DNA of 64,000 bases from Archegozetes longisetosus (lineage: Eukaryota > Arthropoda > Arachnida > Sarcoptiformes > Trhypochthoniidae). Each line of letters begins with the position of its first letter. Position 1 is the stretch's first letter. Positions 37,289 through 49,075 of the stretch are shown here, piece by piece. Both the position numbers and the translations under genes were made by a program. Location of the stretch: NCBI GenBank assembly GCA_018873245.2, contig JAEMBT020000001.1:7130220-7194219 (forward strand), written 5' to 3'. The notes beneath the pieces were generated by a model. That model did no database searches. It saw only the letters and a program-made list of their open reading frames with translations, and had not been told where the DNA came from.

Positions 37289-39037
37289 CAGTCGGTCAAA
37301 AAAAGTTATGCATAGATCCCTGATTAATCTCTGATGCGTTTGGATAACATAAGAGGGACGAAACAGAAATTGAAACTATAAGTTTATAGCGTCAAATTAT
37401 AGTATTACTCAGTAATTAAAAAGATATAATGTGAGTAATGTTATTCGTGGCTGAAGTCAGTTTATTTGATATTAGTAAGTTATGGAATGAAAGTTACTGA
37501 TAAGATATACCAAACTATTTCAAACAAAATAGTTCAACAGTCAACTGTGATTTAATTTAAATAATTTTAATGATGAGTCGGACCGCTCTCTCGAGTTATC
37601 ACTTCTTGTAACAGATATGGCATTGACTCAACTACAAAGATGAGTCAAAGTCTATTTTATCAGAGTTCCAAACTAATTTTTTAAGTATTCATTTATTGAT
37701 TAATATCACTAAACCAGATATAAGATATATAAAATACACATGAGAGTTACTCAGCCGATAATTTCAGCGCCGCTAAGGGATTAGTTTTGAAACTTTTTTG
37801 AGTCTTCCTGATTTGAAATGACTTTTTGCTCACTTATAAATAAGAAATAAAATACAATTAATTTAATAATCTTTGAAATGAATTAAAATGAGATTAAATT
37901 CGCAATTAATTATAGAAATCACATTTGATTTATTCGTTTAAATTCACAAATAAATAATCGCAATGAGTGATAAGGAACGTGCTGTTAAAGATTGCCAAAA
38001 TAACAGAGTAACAAATTTTGATTTAATTTTTCATTATCTTTCAGTAAAGTCCGAATTGCGGGAATTTCTGTTCTGAATTAAAAATAAAATTATAAATAAA
38101 CTTTTAAAAATAGAATAATATCCTTACAGTTCTCAATAATGGGTTGATGTTTGTGAAAGCCAGGAAATCATAAATTTATTTTCTAATGAAAATGTCAAAA
38201 ATTTGAGCTGAAGAGTAATTCGTTCAAAACATTTCAATGAATATAAATATAATAATTGTTCTAAAAAGTTTAGACTTGTTTGCTCAAAATATTTTCGATT
38301 TATTTTCTGTGCTAATTCATTTTTAATTAAACATCCAAAACAGAACTTCTAAAATCTCGTTTAATATTCGAAGAAAAAAATTGACAAGTTTTCTCGTCGA
38401 TTCGATTCATTCGTTTACTCGACAAAAAATTCATTTTCTGATATAAAATTATCTCATATTCAAGAGTTTATTTATAAAATGAATTTATATTTATTTTTTC
38501 TACATCAGGATCTATATTCTTCGCTTTGTGTTGTAGTTTAGGATATTCAGTCTTTAGAACAGTTAATTATTTCTGAGTATTGTAGAAAATAATCAAAGAC
38601 GTAAAATTATTCAAATTTTGAAAATAACTTGCATTGCATTTCTTGATTTTAAAGTGTAAATCGTTTGAGAAAATTTCTTTTGTGTTGTAAATATGTTAAT
38701 GAAGTTCTTTTGATCAAATTTTCCATCAGTATATCAATTAGTATGTAAAAAGAATATTACTATATAAAATATAAAATGAATATACTATTCATATTTGCCG
38801 CATTTAATATACTATAATTCGCTTGCTCTGAATCTATTGGTTGTCTCAACTATAATTCCAAAACTAATCCCTTAGTGGCGCTGAAATTATCGGCTGAGTA
38901 ACTCTTATGTGCACATTATATATCTTATATCTGACTAAACGTAATACAGATCTCAATGAGTTGCTGAGCCCCTAGGTTTGTCGACTCTTCTGCATCTTTT
39001 TAGTGATGACAAATACATAACTTTTATCTGTCGACGG
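37289..39037. mobile_element. 1.75-kb Tc1/mariner-type non-autonomous element
   Basis: It starts CAGTCGGTCAAAAAAAGTTA and ends with an imperfect inverse of this, with TA on each side (37287-37288 and 39038-39039). Block B1 has the uninterrupted site tttatgtacaaaactag, which fits a single TA target exactly. No transposase frame remains, and most of the interior is another inverted-repeat element (37707-38945). Related ends occur at about 26930-26990. Confidence 0.8.
37707..38945. mobile_element. 1.24-kb element nested in the TA-flanked transposon
   Basis: Terminal inverted repeats of about 85 bp contain the conspicuously conserved GTTACTCAGCCGATAATTTC and AAGGGATTAGTTTTG. The interior is AT-rich and lacks a transposase. 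It either inserted into, or forms the captured core of, the surrounding element. Confidence 0.75.
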
Positions 39038-40150
39038 TACAAAACTAGAGTTCAAATATTAACACAAATTTTGTGAATAAAAATCAACACTTCACTCACG
39101 ACTGATAATCAAAATTGATATTTATTGACTTCATTATCGTGAATGTCACAAGAAAATTTTACAAATATAAACAAATCATTTGATTATCAGTGATTATCAA
39201 AACATTGCTTTTTGACTTTTTTACTTTCATTGACTTTATTTGACTCTCAAGTTAAGTAAATAAGTGTATTCATAGAAATGTTCTAATTAAGAACTTTTTA
39301 GAATTTATATTACTGTCATTTTAATTTATTTAACTAACTTTTTCAACCTTTTCGACTTTTAGGCGACTTTTAATTGATCTTTTCAACATTTTTATAAACT
39401 ATTTGCAATGCTATGATTATTGGGTCGTTCATTACATGGAACGATTTCTGAATAACTATCTGTCACTCAGTATGAGCCTAAAAATGGATTTAAATAACAT
39501 TAAAATAAATGATCCATATTTTCGTAGTATTATTTATTTTAATGCAAGTGTCTTTTGTTTTTGAACCCCTTTTGTCATAAGAAAAAGTTGAAATTATAAG
39601 TGTTTTAAAAAGCGCTATATCTCACGAGTTGTTATCTCAGAAATTATTTTAAATTAAAATCAAATGATTCATGTTTTGACTTTAATAGATATTTATTAGT
39701 AGGGGTACAAATATATGCGTTTATTTTTCAGAAATATGTATGTGAATATACCTTAAAAACTTGCAAAATATGCATTTAAATATGTATTTGAAAGTACACA
39801 AAAAGGCGATTAATCTGGTACAAAATATATTTACTTAACATGATTAGAAATTATTGTTGCATTTAACTACAATATGCATCTTTAAGTTTTGGCTTGTAAA
39901 TTCTAGTCTATTTGTTCTTAATATATTATTATGCTCACTGAAGAATCTCTCAACATCACATTGTGTTACTGTTGCATACTAGATTTAGCTGTACGAGGCA
40001 TTTCTTAAATTTAGCTTGGCAAACAAAATATTTTAATTTATAAAATTCGCTTTAGAAAAAATTTTAAATTTATTTACAGTTGACAACATTAACTTCATAT
40101 AATTATGTATTATTTTTTTAATCAGTCTAAACCTGAGAAAACGTCTCCGG
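39038..40150. repeat. Block B2, the part right of the insertions
   Basis: This continues block B (compare 27110-28215). Its left part is at about 36740-36789 and 37237-37286, cut twice by mobile elements. It ends in the gtctccgg segment and joins block C2 directly. Confidence 0.75.
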
Positions 40151-40740
40151 TTTATTTAGATCTTGTGAAAAGATAATAACAAATCATAAAGTCTTTCTAA
40201 AACTAGCTTTGATTTTGATAATCAATTGTTTTAGTTATAAGCAGAGACGCAGATTTATAGGAGTTTGTTAGCACTATTTGTAATTGTATTGAATATATAA
40301 TGTCTATTGCATCTGTTATTTCAAATTTTAAAACTGTATTATGTAAGATATTTTTGATCGAAGGCTATTTATTGAATAGATAGAATAGATAACTGAAAAA
40401 TATATTGTGAAATTTTTTTTGTAAGTTATTAATATTATAAGTTGAAGAATAATTTTTCGTATCAAATAGAGCGAACACTAGTTTTAAAAGCTATAACGAT
40501 TGACTATGAAAAGTAATTGCTATGAAATTTAACTAGCTCTATTTGACAAAGATAATGTTGATTCATTGCTATATCATGAATGCTATTTAGATTATTAAAT
40601 ATAATGATAAGAATGATTTGTTTTTATTTGCGTTTGTTTAAATTTATATCTAGTTATATTACTTGTTGTAATGAGTGATAAAAGGGCTAATTTATATTGA
40701 CGTACTTAATAGTTTGAAAGGTAAGTGCATTTATATAATA
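40150..40740. repeat. Duplicated unit from which the channel gene is gone (C2 joined to A3)
   Basis: 40155-40428 is a copy of block C1, and from about 40430 (attaatattataagttgaag) the sequence is block A, which normally begins just upstream of a channel start codon. No channel sequence lies between, and block B2 lies immediately left. The array unit therefore survives without its gene. Block A3 is also shortened. Confidence 0.65.
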
Positions 40741-41510
40741 AAATACTTAAATGTTTTTCCTGTGCAACCGGTGAAAAAGCTTTTTTGTGGTCATCACAGA
40801 GGAATCAGACTAATTTCAATGTTTTCGGTCTGACACATTGAGGTGAGTGAGTGAGTGAATCTATTTAAAGAACTATTCATTTGTTGAATAAATTTATTAC
40901 ATACTTATTGTTATTAACTCAAATTTACGGTAATGGCATTCGTAATGATGAATTTATTAGAAACTAATAAATGCATTGAGTAGGTGTCAAATATGGGTAT
41001 AGTTTTGCGAAAACGATCAAATTTCGAATCCGTTCGAGAGTCAAAGTTATAAAACTTTAGGAAGCAAATTCATTTGTTTCAAGCATTTTGGTCAATACAA
41101 ATACATAAATCTATCGAAACACAAATATCTTGTATTTGATGTCATCCGACAAAGAAAATGAGTGCGATATGAACCAAGCTTTTTCCATATACTTCGCGGC
41201 CTAACTTATTCTCCCTTAGTTTATATCAGGCTTGCTTGGGTTACGACTCGAGAATCTAGGTTTATCCATTGAGAGGTACTATACCAAACAATGATGGATG
41301 CCTCAAGAACTACTTTCTGAAGTCAAGACCTAACTTTACTGAAAATGTAAAGCTATTTTATATCTTTATATCGTTCGAATCACAAATTATTACACCTTGA
41401 TCTAAGACAAAGTTCACCAAAATTGATTCAGTAATTATTACGTTATGTTCGACCAAAAACAAGACATCGAGTCAATTACTCTGATTACCATACTTTTGAG
41501 CGGTAGTGTA
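40741..41510. other. Spacer with a dispersed-repeat copy
   Basis: Around 41165-41290 a sequence (tcgcggcctaacttattctc, and gaatctaggtttatccattg) matches, in inverse orientation, 52840-52950. It is a dispersed repeat of unknown class. No gene is seen. Confidence 0.45.
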
Positions 41511-41658
41511 ATTCTGATATATTTATTTTGTTAAGGCAGTAAAGAATTTATTGCTCAGTCAGGGTATGATTCTATTTGAAAAATGAAGCTTCAACTAGAA
41601 TCGTTTCCTGACTAAGCAATAATTCTTTACTGTCTTAACAAAATAAATATATCATAAT
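41511..41658. mobile_element. 148-bp hairpin MITE
   Basis: Arms of about 65 bp start ATTCTGATATATTTATTTTG and return as the inverse with few changes, around a loop near gaaaaatgaagc. The terminal A/T-rich palindrome and size fit a TA-type MITE. Confidence 0.7.
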
Positions 41659-42065
41659 TATTTCTATCAAAAGATACTCAAGGTCGGTTCAAACTAATTC
41701 AATTCAACAATAATAAACAGGAAGCATAAATAGATATTGTCATTATTATGAAATCATATAAATATATAGATAATCTTTGATATGAATAATAACTTCTCAA
41801 CTTAATTATCATAATAACAATTTATAATCAATTTTGAAGTATTTTACTCGTGTATATCTATCAGTTTTATCAATCTTTTCACTTAAAAAAATTATACTTT
41901 ATAATTTAATTGCTTTAGAAGAAAAATTTATTGGTATTTTTAGTCAAAACAGATCATATTTTTTGGTGGCTATTGGGTTAAAAAAATTTATTATTTGGTA
42001 GTCGTAATAGTCACACAAAAGGGTTGAATATTACAAAAAAGCTGTTATATTTTTAAATTAATAAC

Positions 42066-42345
42066 TTTTCATTGCTTTATGTACTTAATTTTTCTCTTCT
42101 CGTTGAGAATATGGTTGAAAACTGAAAAACTTCGTTCAACTGCCGCAGAATTAAGAGGTGCACATAATAATTTCATTTTTAAGTTTATATCTGAAATATT
42201 TCTGAGCTTTCCTAATCAGGAATTTTGTTGAGACATTTTTTATGTTTCCGTTGTATAGGGCCCAAAAGATTCCTCTTAACCTCTTTCACAATGTCGAGTT
42301 GTTCTTGAAATTTCAACGATTGACTCTCATGTCAGGTATGCAAAG
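42066..42345 (-). pseudogene. hAT-family transposase C-terminal fossil, family 1
   Basis: On the minus strand NSAAVERSFSVFNHILNEKR can be read (42080-42165), the classic C-terminal dimerisation signature of hAT transposases (N/S-A-x-V-E-R-x-F-S). Upstream it decays into frame-shifted pieces such as FQEQLDIVKEVKRNLLGPIQ with stops. The plus-strand frame at 42242-42469 is only a shadow. Confidence 0.65.
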
Positions 42346-43089
42346 TTGTTTTTGGTCACAAAAGGGCAACTTTGAAAAATTTGGCGGTTATAACGACTTT
42401 TGGTGTTTTTTGGTGGTTTTGGTAGAATTAAATTCATTAAAAATGACCCCTAAAGTTTATATGTTTTAGTGGTATTAAAATCTGTGAACTTAGTGCTGAA
42501 AGTAAATTTTGGGTTTTAACCAAAAATACTTTATTAGTATTAAGCTATTACTTTGGGTTCACATTATTTTCAAATCTCTGAAATCGAATTTCTTAATTAT
42601 CTGATATGAATAGAAGTGCATTATTTTAATTTACTTTTTCTGAAGAAAATATTATAGATAAAAATCTACAAAATTTAATTTCTTTTGAGACAATGCTTGA
42701 GACATTAATATTTAAGCTAATACTTGAACATATCGAGCAGTCCAAAAGTTTATCAAAAGTTATTAAGGTTATCAAAGTTATTAAGGTTATCAAAAGTTTA
42801 ATACAATCAGTGCCACAGCCTGACTTTTAAACTGAGGGGCCAAAAATTTTAGTACTAAAATTTTTAACAACAGAATTTAAAATTATAAACCTTTATTTAA
42901 TTCATAAAATTTGTATCATTCAAATTTTAAGAACTTTCTATTATACACATGACTGTAATAATTTAGAATTCTTATCAAATTTTTTAACTAATTGCTCAAG
43001 CAACTGAGGTATTATTCTCAAACAATAAAATTCTCTTCTGAACTGCGAATATATAATGTATAATTCTGGTATACAATCGCAAATTCTTA
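42346..43089. other. AT-rich spacer, nothing recognised
   Basis: A short internal repeat (attaaggttatcaaa, twice) lies near 42760-42800. No gene is seen. Confidence 0.45.
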
Positions 43090-43620
43090 TTTTCGCTTTT
43101 GCACACTATGCATAAATTCTTTGTACATGAATTCTATCTACATTTTTAGGATTCGCACTACTGTAACTTGACTTCAGAACTCAATTTGTAGACAGTTTCT
43201 TATTGAAAAGTCTGCACTTCTTTACAATAGAAAAGCATAGCGAACACTAGTTTTATAAGCTATAGTCATTGCCACTGCTAAGTAATCTCCATGAAGACTT
43301 ACGAGTCCTATTTGACAAAAATGATGTTTATTCACCACTAAGCGTCTGAAATTGTGTAAAAGTTTTCAACCACCAAAATACTCATTTCGAATTCTACTTC
43401 GGTTATTAATCATTTCTGTGAGTTTGTGATTAAAATTTGTTTCTCATTTGTTTCCTAATTTTATTAATTAGTTGTGATATGGGCTGAAGGGCTGATTTAT
43501 ATTGACGTACTTAAAGTATGAAAGGCAAACAATTAACCAATTTGATTTAGATTCACTCGTCCCATGATATAATCATCTAGTAGTTGGTGATTCAAGTCAA
43601 GGCTGACTTCTATTAATATA
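43090..43620. repeat. Block A4: channel 5' flank without a gene beside it
   Basis: The stretch matches block A from the gaactcaatttgtagacagt segment to the ttatattgacgtacttaaag segment. No channel coding sequence is found to its left, so it is a remnant of another unit. Confidence 0.65.
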
Positions 43621-45104
43621 GCATTGACATTATCTCAAATAAAAAAATTAAAATTTCTTTCAGTATTTCTCAAGAGATACTTCTTAGAAGTACTTTAGGG
43701 TAACACTGACTACATGTCAACACCAGACTTAACTGTAAAGATATCTGAGTAATGTCAGCCACAAATCGAGGAAGCAAAGTTGTAGGTTTTTAATTTCTCA
43801 ATTGTAATTAATATAAATACGACCAATATCAATTTTGAGCAAAATATTTGTTTACTATGAGTTCAATATGTTCTTTCTAGCCAATGTTCTTTAAATCTAA
43901 CCTCTCCTAACCTTATCTTACATAAGAACTCATGCCCCAATCAACTGAGCTTTGCCCTGGAGACTAATGGCAACAATTGTCCAGTAACTTTTGAACTTAA
44001 TTACTTGTACATTTGTGGAGTAATCGACTCTGTTCTATTGATTTCTGATTCGGGGTGGCTTTCGCCCATTTATTTGCTACTCTACTAATCAAGTTTTATC
44101 TGTTTAACATTTCTGTTTTCTATGCGAAACCGATGTTATTTCTACAACATATAGAGATATAAATATAATATTTTGGCTAAATTATAAACATAACTGTATT
44201 CCAATGCAGTTCATATTTAATTCACATATTTTTATTTCATTCCATGAGTGATGAAATTAAATTTACGTGTTGTTTTATTTTATTTCGTTTTCTTGATAGC
44301 AATCATTTAAATGAATTAATTTAAAATGAAAAATGCAGATCACTAATTCTTAATAATCAGACTGAAAAGTTGAATTCTCTCAAGATGTAAAATAAGTTGT
44401 AAAAATACTTTCCTTTTCATTATATAAATTACGATCAAATTGATAATAGTTCAAATGTATGTGATATTTTTCATCAAAAAATTATTGTGAGTACAGAGTT
44501 ATTTGATTTTTCTAATTGAAGAGTGTTGTTTTATTTTAAGTGGAGAAAAACTCTGAAATTCTTTAGCGAAACAGATGTAAAGTGTAGTTTTTTGGATATT
44601 TAAATTCTGAAGGCTCGCTTCCAAGGATTGAGAGAAGTATTTCATATGTTGTCTACTAGTGTCAAAACATGAATAATCAAATATTGAGTTTGGACAGTCA
44701 TGTAATGTTCGACTGCTTCATAATAGTCTGGGATGAGGCATTGGTTCAAAACTAGGCCCTTTAGTTTAATTGCAACAATTTAATTTCGCTTTTATGTCTA
44801 AATCGGGACTCGCGAAAATTTGCATTTTTAACTATTAATATGTACAACCATTAGTAACAGATTCGATAAATTAGACTTTGCACTTTTGAATTTCAATTGA
44901 GTTATACTATATCATTGAACCCAATTTTAAGAGTGAGTGCCATTATTGTATACAGTGAGTGCCATGTAGTTGAGGAGAGCACTACGGGTGTTACAACTTT
45001 TTAATTGATGACCAGGAGATTTTTATTAAAGGAGGACCAAGGTATGCTTTTTAGGTTTATCACAAGTTGTCAAATGGTAAATAAACTATTCGAAAATATT
45101 CAAT
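43621..45104. other. Spacer, nothing recognised
   Basis: AT-rich, with no frame or repeat that I could assign. Slightly less AT-biased near 43880-44060 (ctcctaaccttatctta, gggtggctttcgcc), possibly degraded transposon DNA. Confidence 0.4.
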
Positions 45105-45345
45105 GATTTTATATTTTATTTTTGATGACTTTCATTTAGTTACACTTTTGGTGGATTTTGGAGCTCTAACTAAATACTTATTTTTAATGACATATTCTGT
45201 GAACTCACTACATAACATCGAGAGGTTTACTTTTGTACAAATCTCGGCATTAATAGAGCTAACACTCAACTATTTCTTTCATCAGACCATAGATTTTTCA
45301 TAATACTGAAAATCCTCTCAACAGAAGCATTTGATACAGAAATAC
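45105..45345 (-). pseudogene. hAT-family transposase C-terminal fossil, family 2
   Basis: On the minus strand VSNASVERIFSIMKNLWSDE followed by RN is readable (45285-45345), the hAT dimerisation motif. After one frame break it continues SSINAEICTKVNLSMLCSEF. The residues differ from the fossil at 42066, so a second hAT family is represented. It directly abuts a piece of block B at 45350. Confidence 0.65.
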
Positions 45346-45349
45346 ATAG

Positions 45350-45475
45350 AACAACATTAACTTCATGCAACTAATTATATATTATTTTTAAAAAGCTATT
45401 AATCATTCAAAACCTGAGAAAACGTCTTCTGTTAAATGTCAACACAGGGGACTGAAGTAAAGATCTTAAACCGGA
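45350..45475. repeat. Terminal piece of block B beside channel 3
   Basis: This matches the right end of blocks B1 and B3 (acattaacttcat, then aaaacctgagaaaacgtct). It confirms that channel 3 has the same B - channel - A arrangement; the rest of this B copy is missing, replaced by the hAT fossil. Confidence 0.65.
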
Positions 45476-45583
45476 GAATTCGGGTTTTAAGTTGGCGATA
45501 TAAACTTGAAGAGAGCACTTTACAAAGCCTATGCTACAAAGGTATAAGCACTTGCATTACTATATTCATAATTTCAATGGTTT

Positions 45584-46996
45584 TTAGAAACATTTTATTA
45601 TGAATCTGAATATTGTATAAACACTAAATCCCAACCATAATCCCAAGATACCACCAAAATCTGCAATAAATGATATGAATGTCGTTTCGGGTAAGTGTTC
45701 GATCAATTTATCTGGTAATTGACTATGTATTACATAAACTAAGGTTCTTTTATCCCATGGAGAAAGTTTTAAATGAATTTTATCTTTCTGGTTAAATTCA
45801 AAAACATGTTTATAACATTCATTCTGACACTTGTCATCACAAATAGATAAAACTTTATCATAATTTTCACATGTACAATCATAAGAATTTTTGCAAAACT
45901 TGATATTTTTATAATTACTAAGAATTTCCTTTCTCCATAAATATCCAGTTTGTGAAACACATTCACCGCAACTCTTGTGCAAGCCTTTCACGACACATCT
46001 ACCCACGCAATCAGTTCTAAGATTTTCATGATTTTCATCATTCAAATCATAATTGCGACAGTTAGTCAAATATTCTGGTGGCAATAATTTGATTCCAGTT
46101 CTAGAGAAAGTTATCTTGTATTCATGACCACTTATTAATCGTATGTATTCATCACCATAAAGAAGATCGGGAATAGAGTTAGAAGAATGTATTGCAAAAT
46201 GTATTGAATGAACTTTGTCATAAATGTTAGGAGGAAACCATTTTGTATCGTGATTTACTTGAATAGCCATATGACCCAAATTCATTCTGAAGTTTCTCCA
46301 TTTCTCTTTTAAATCACTGAAGAACGTGTAGCATTTCGATCCAAACTTACTCTCGTCTGTCATTGAAATCGACTCAACAGGGTCTAAGTCTGTTATATTC
46401 ATATTTTCTATAGATTCAATATTGTTGTCGTTCCGAACTGTACCCTTTACTGCGATTTCAATAGCTTGTTTTGTGTCCAAATCCTTGTACTGATTGTCAA
46501 GGAAGGCATCATATATCTTGAATGTTTTAATAGGTCTTTTCGTGAAATTGAAAGGAATACTCAAATTGTCAAACAAGTCGTAAACTGGTATTTTATAACT
46601 TTTACCCGATTCTGTAAAATTATCATAAAACATACTTTTCAAAAGATTTTTCAGGGTTTCATTATTAAAATCACTATCATTCACATTATTGATAATGTTC
46701 TGATATTCTTCGTAGACATCTTTCAATTGTGGATACAGTTGAGCAGCTTTTTCCATTGATATAAATGCTGGATAACAGATAGTAATAGCTGGAAGTTTAT
46801 TATATTTATTAATTGTTTTTCCAACATGAATACTGACAACTGTTTGTCCAGTTGCATATTGAGCAAAAATTTGACGTGTTTGATATATTAGACCACAAAT
46901 GCAAATCACATAAACCAACAATTTTAAGATAAGTATATATTTATCTTTTCTGGTCATTTCGGAGAACTTTTTCTTTCTTTTAGTTTGTTCATCCAT
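45584..46996 (-). CDS. DEG/ENaC-type sodium channel subunit, copy 3 (intact)
   Basis: A complete intronless frame. The reading frame is open 15 codons further upstream to an ATG at 47041, but I take the ATG at 46996 because MDEQTKRKKKFSEM then aligns with the starts of copies 1 and 2 and gives the same 470 residues. Helix 1 (LLVYVICICGLIYQ), the extracellular cysteine pattern (CVGRCVVKGLHKSCGECV, SICDDKCQNECY) and helix 2 with FGGILGLWLGFS are all present, so a working pore is plausible. Like copy 2 it lacks an N-terminal His-Gly motif and has almost no C-terminal tail. It differs from copies 1 and 2 mainly in the Cys-rich region and near helix 2, so it is the most diverged of the three. Function beyond a cation channel subunit is not inferable. 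Confidence 0.9.
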   Translation of the reverse strand: MDEQTKRKKKFSEMTRKDKYILILKLLVYVICICGLIYQTRQIFAQYATGQTVVSIHVGKTINKYNKLPAITICYPAFISMEKAAQLYPQLKDVYEEYQNIINNVNDSDFNNETLKNLLKSMFYDNFTESGKSYKIPVYDLFDNLSIPFNFTKRPIKTFKIYDAFLDNQYKDLDTKQAIEIAVKGTVRNDNNIESIENMNITDLDPVESISMTDESKFGSKCYTFFSDLKEKWRNFRMNLGHMAIQVNHDTKWFPPNIYDKVHSIHFAIHSSNSIPDLLYGDEYIRLISGHEYKITFSRTGIKLLPPEYLTNCRNYDLNDENHENLRTDCVGRCVVKGLHKSCGECVSQTGYLWRKEILSNYKNIKFCKNSYDCTCENYDKVLSICDDKCQNECYKHVFEFNQKDKIHLKLSPWDKRTLVYVIHSQLPDKLIEHLPETTFISFIADFGGILGLWLGFSVYTIFRFIIKCF

Positions 46997-46999
46997 TTT

Positions 47000-48140
47000 G
47001 TTATTAATATTATGAGTTGAACGGTAATTTTTTTGTATCAAATCAACTTTTAGAAAACCAGAGACTTAATTTACTCAGATTTAAAATCAATGAAACTAAA
47101 CTAAAATATCTTTCTATGTCCTCTTATGATAAGAATACAATTGGCACTTAATAATTTGACTATTTTTCTCGATAATATCTGAATTATGTAAATTTTTTGC
47201 ACGTAAATTCGATCTAAATTTTTAAGATTCGAACTACTGGTAACTTGATTCCAGAACTTAATTTGCAAACAGGGGCCACATTCTCGAACGATTGCAAATT
47301 GCAAAACATAAGGCGATTGCAAATAATTGATTGCAAACCATCCGTTCTTACTGTACATTTTTGCAATATTGCTAATTTTGCAAAGTTTCCCAGAATGCAG
47401 CCCCAGATTTTTATTGAAAAGTGTGCACTCAACTTCTTCACGATAAAATAGCATAGCGAACACTATAGTCAATATTACGAGACTTCAATATAGACCACAC
47501 CTTAAAATGAATATCGTACAATAAAACCTCGAGATTAACACTATTGTGATCTCGTAAATTAGTACTAGTATTTAATACAATTAAATATACATTAGATCAA
47601 ATTTTTAGTTAGTTATAGTTTTATTTAACTTTTATATTGATTTGTGCAAATATTATATTAACTTTATTGGAAATATAATTACTATAAGTTATTAGAATAG
47701 AATATTATTAATGGAATTTATATTATATCTATATGTATATATATATGTAAATTATTGACATGTTAGAAGGCATGGCCTATATTGAATTCTTAAAATATCT
47801 ATAATAGGATTCTTAAGATATAATCATTGCCAACACTAAGTAATTGCCATCAAAACCTTCAAGCTCCATTTGATAAAATTATACTTATTCACTGCTATAT
47901 TGCGAATGTTACTTTGGTCATTAAAAATAATTGATGTGAGCTTATGTTAAAAACGATTTCTTTTTGTTTGCGTTTATTTAAATTTATTTCTTATTATACT
48001 ACTTGTAGTAATGAGTGCTAAATGGGCGAATTTATATTGACGTTCTTAATGGCATGAAAGGTAATTAACAGATTTAAATGAGATTCGCTCATCCTAAGAT
48101 ATAAACATCTCATAGTTTGTGATTCAAGTCGGAGCTGATT
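47000..48140. repeat. Block A5: duplicated 5' flank of channel 3
   Basis: Homologous to A1 and A2, enlarged by the inserted element at 47272-47404 and by an AT-rich segment (about 47500-47800) not present in the others. Confidence 0.7.
47272..47404. mobile_element. 133-bp element with GGGGC ends in block A5
   Basis: The ends GGGGCCACATTCT and GGGGCTGCATTCT (inverse) flank a segment rich in attgcaaa motifs. Blocks A1 and A2 run straight through this point (acagtttcttattg). The CAGGGGC-type end resembles hAT elements, but no 8-bp target duplication is evident; a 3-bp CAG on both sides is possible. Confidence 0.6.
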
Positions 48141-48603
48141 CTCTTCTATTAATATATAAATATAGTTAGGATTATTAACGATATGTTAGAGACCTTTTTA
48201 CATCGAAGTAAACTTGCCCCATAATGGATGAAACCATACTCTATCGAGGGGTAAGCATAAAGAATTCATTTACTATAGCTTTCAATTAAAATGAACGTTA
48301 AATGAATAACGTTATATATATTTCACGGAGAAATCATTTTCCTTTTGATCGAATTAATCAATATTAGTTATCCAAAAGTTAAACGTTTGAATATCATAAT
48401 TATAAATGTAAATCTAATAATAGTCCCAAAAATGACTATTTATTATACAAAGTTTCGATAATTATCAATTTGTAGTACGTGACTAAATTTATTTGAATAA
48501 AATATGATTCCCCTATAAATGAAAGATATATTTAAGGGCTCAGAAATATCATTGATGATCCTATCCTTCATATGCGTACAGTCTACTATCTACAATGTGT
48601 GAT

Positions 48604-48860
48604 GGAAATTTTCTAGAAATTTTCTTTTTGATGAGAGACTTTCTAGAAAGTTTGTCGGGACTATTTTTCCTACGTTGTGATTATTTTGAGTGCCAAAACC
48701 AAAATAAGTGATGTGTTGAATATTTAAAAGTCGCTAATGTTGTATATCACTTAGATTAAAACATTATTTCAATTAAAATATAATTTTGAAATGAGGAAAT
48801 AGAAAGTTTCTCGAGATAATTTCTCCGGAAATTTTATTTTTACAACAATACTACTATGTA
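48604..48860. mobile_element. Dispersed repeat inserted in block B3, copy at 53430-53715
   Basis: The sequence from gatggaaattttctagaaat to the closing tttctccggaaattt recurs inverted at 53430-53715. Its ends resemble each other in inverse orientation. It interrupts block B3, which resumes at about 49076. Class unknown. Confidence 0.6.
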
Positions 48861-48863
48861 AAC

Positions 48864-49062
48864 TCTTACCAGAAAATTTTAACATGCTTTAGCTCATACC
48901 AAAACACTTATTTGCAAAGACAGCAAGTCGTGAAAATATATGCTTTATAATAGTAAACAAATGAATGCGTGTTTATTATTTTTAATAAAATGACACGACT
49001 TGTGTGCTTTGCAAAAAGTGATTCTGGCGTGGGCTAAAACATGTCAAAAAACTTTCGGTTAA
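48864..49062. mobile_element. 199-bp hairpin MITE in block B3
   Basis: Imperfect inverted arms start CTTACCAGAAAATTTTAACA and include ttgcaaag and aagtcgtg on both sides. With the neighbouring dispersed repeat it fills a gap in block B3 that is absent from B1. Confidence 0.65.
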
Positions 49063-49075
49063 GAATTTGCTATCT

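Noticed and set aside
45103-45303. 66-codon plus-strand frame
   Set aside because: Antisense of the hAT fossil, which explains the residue pattern.
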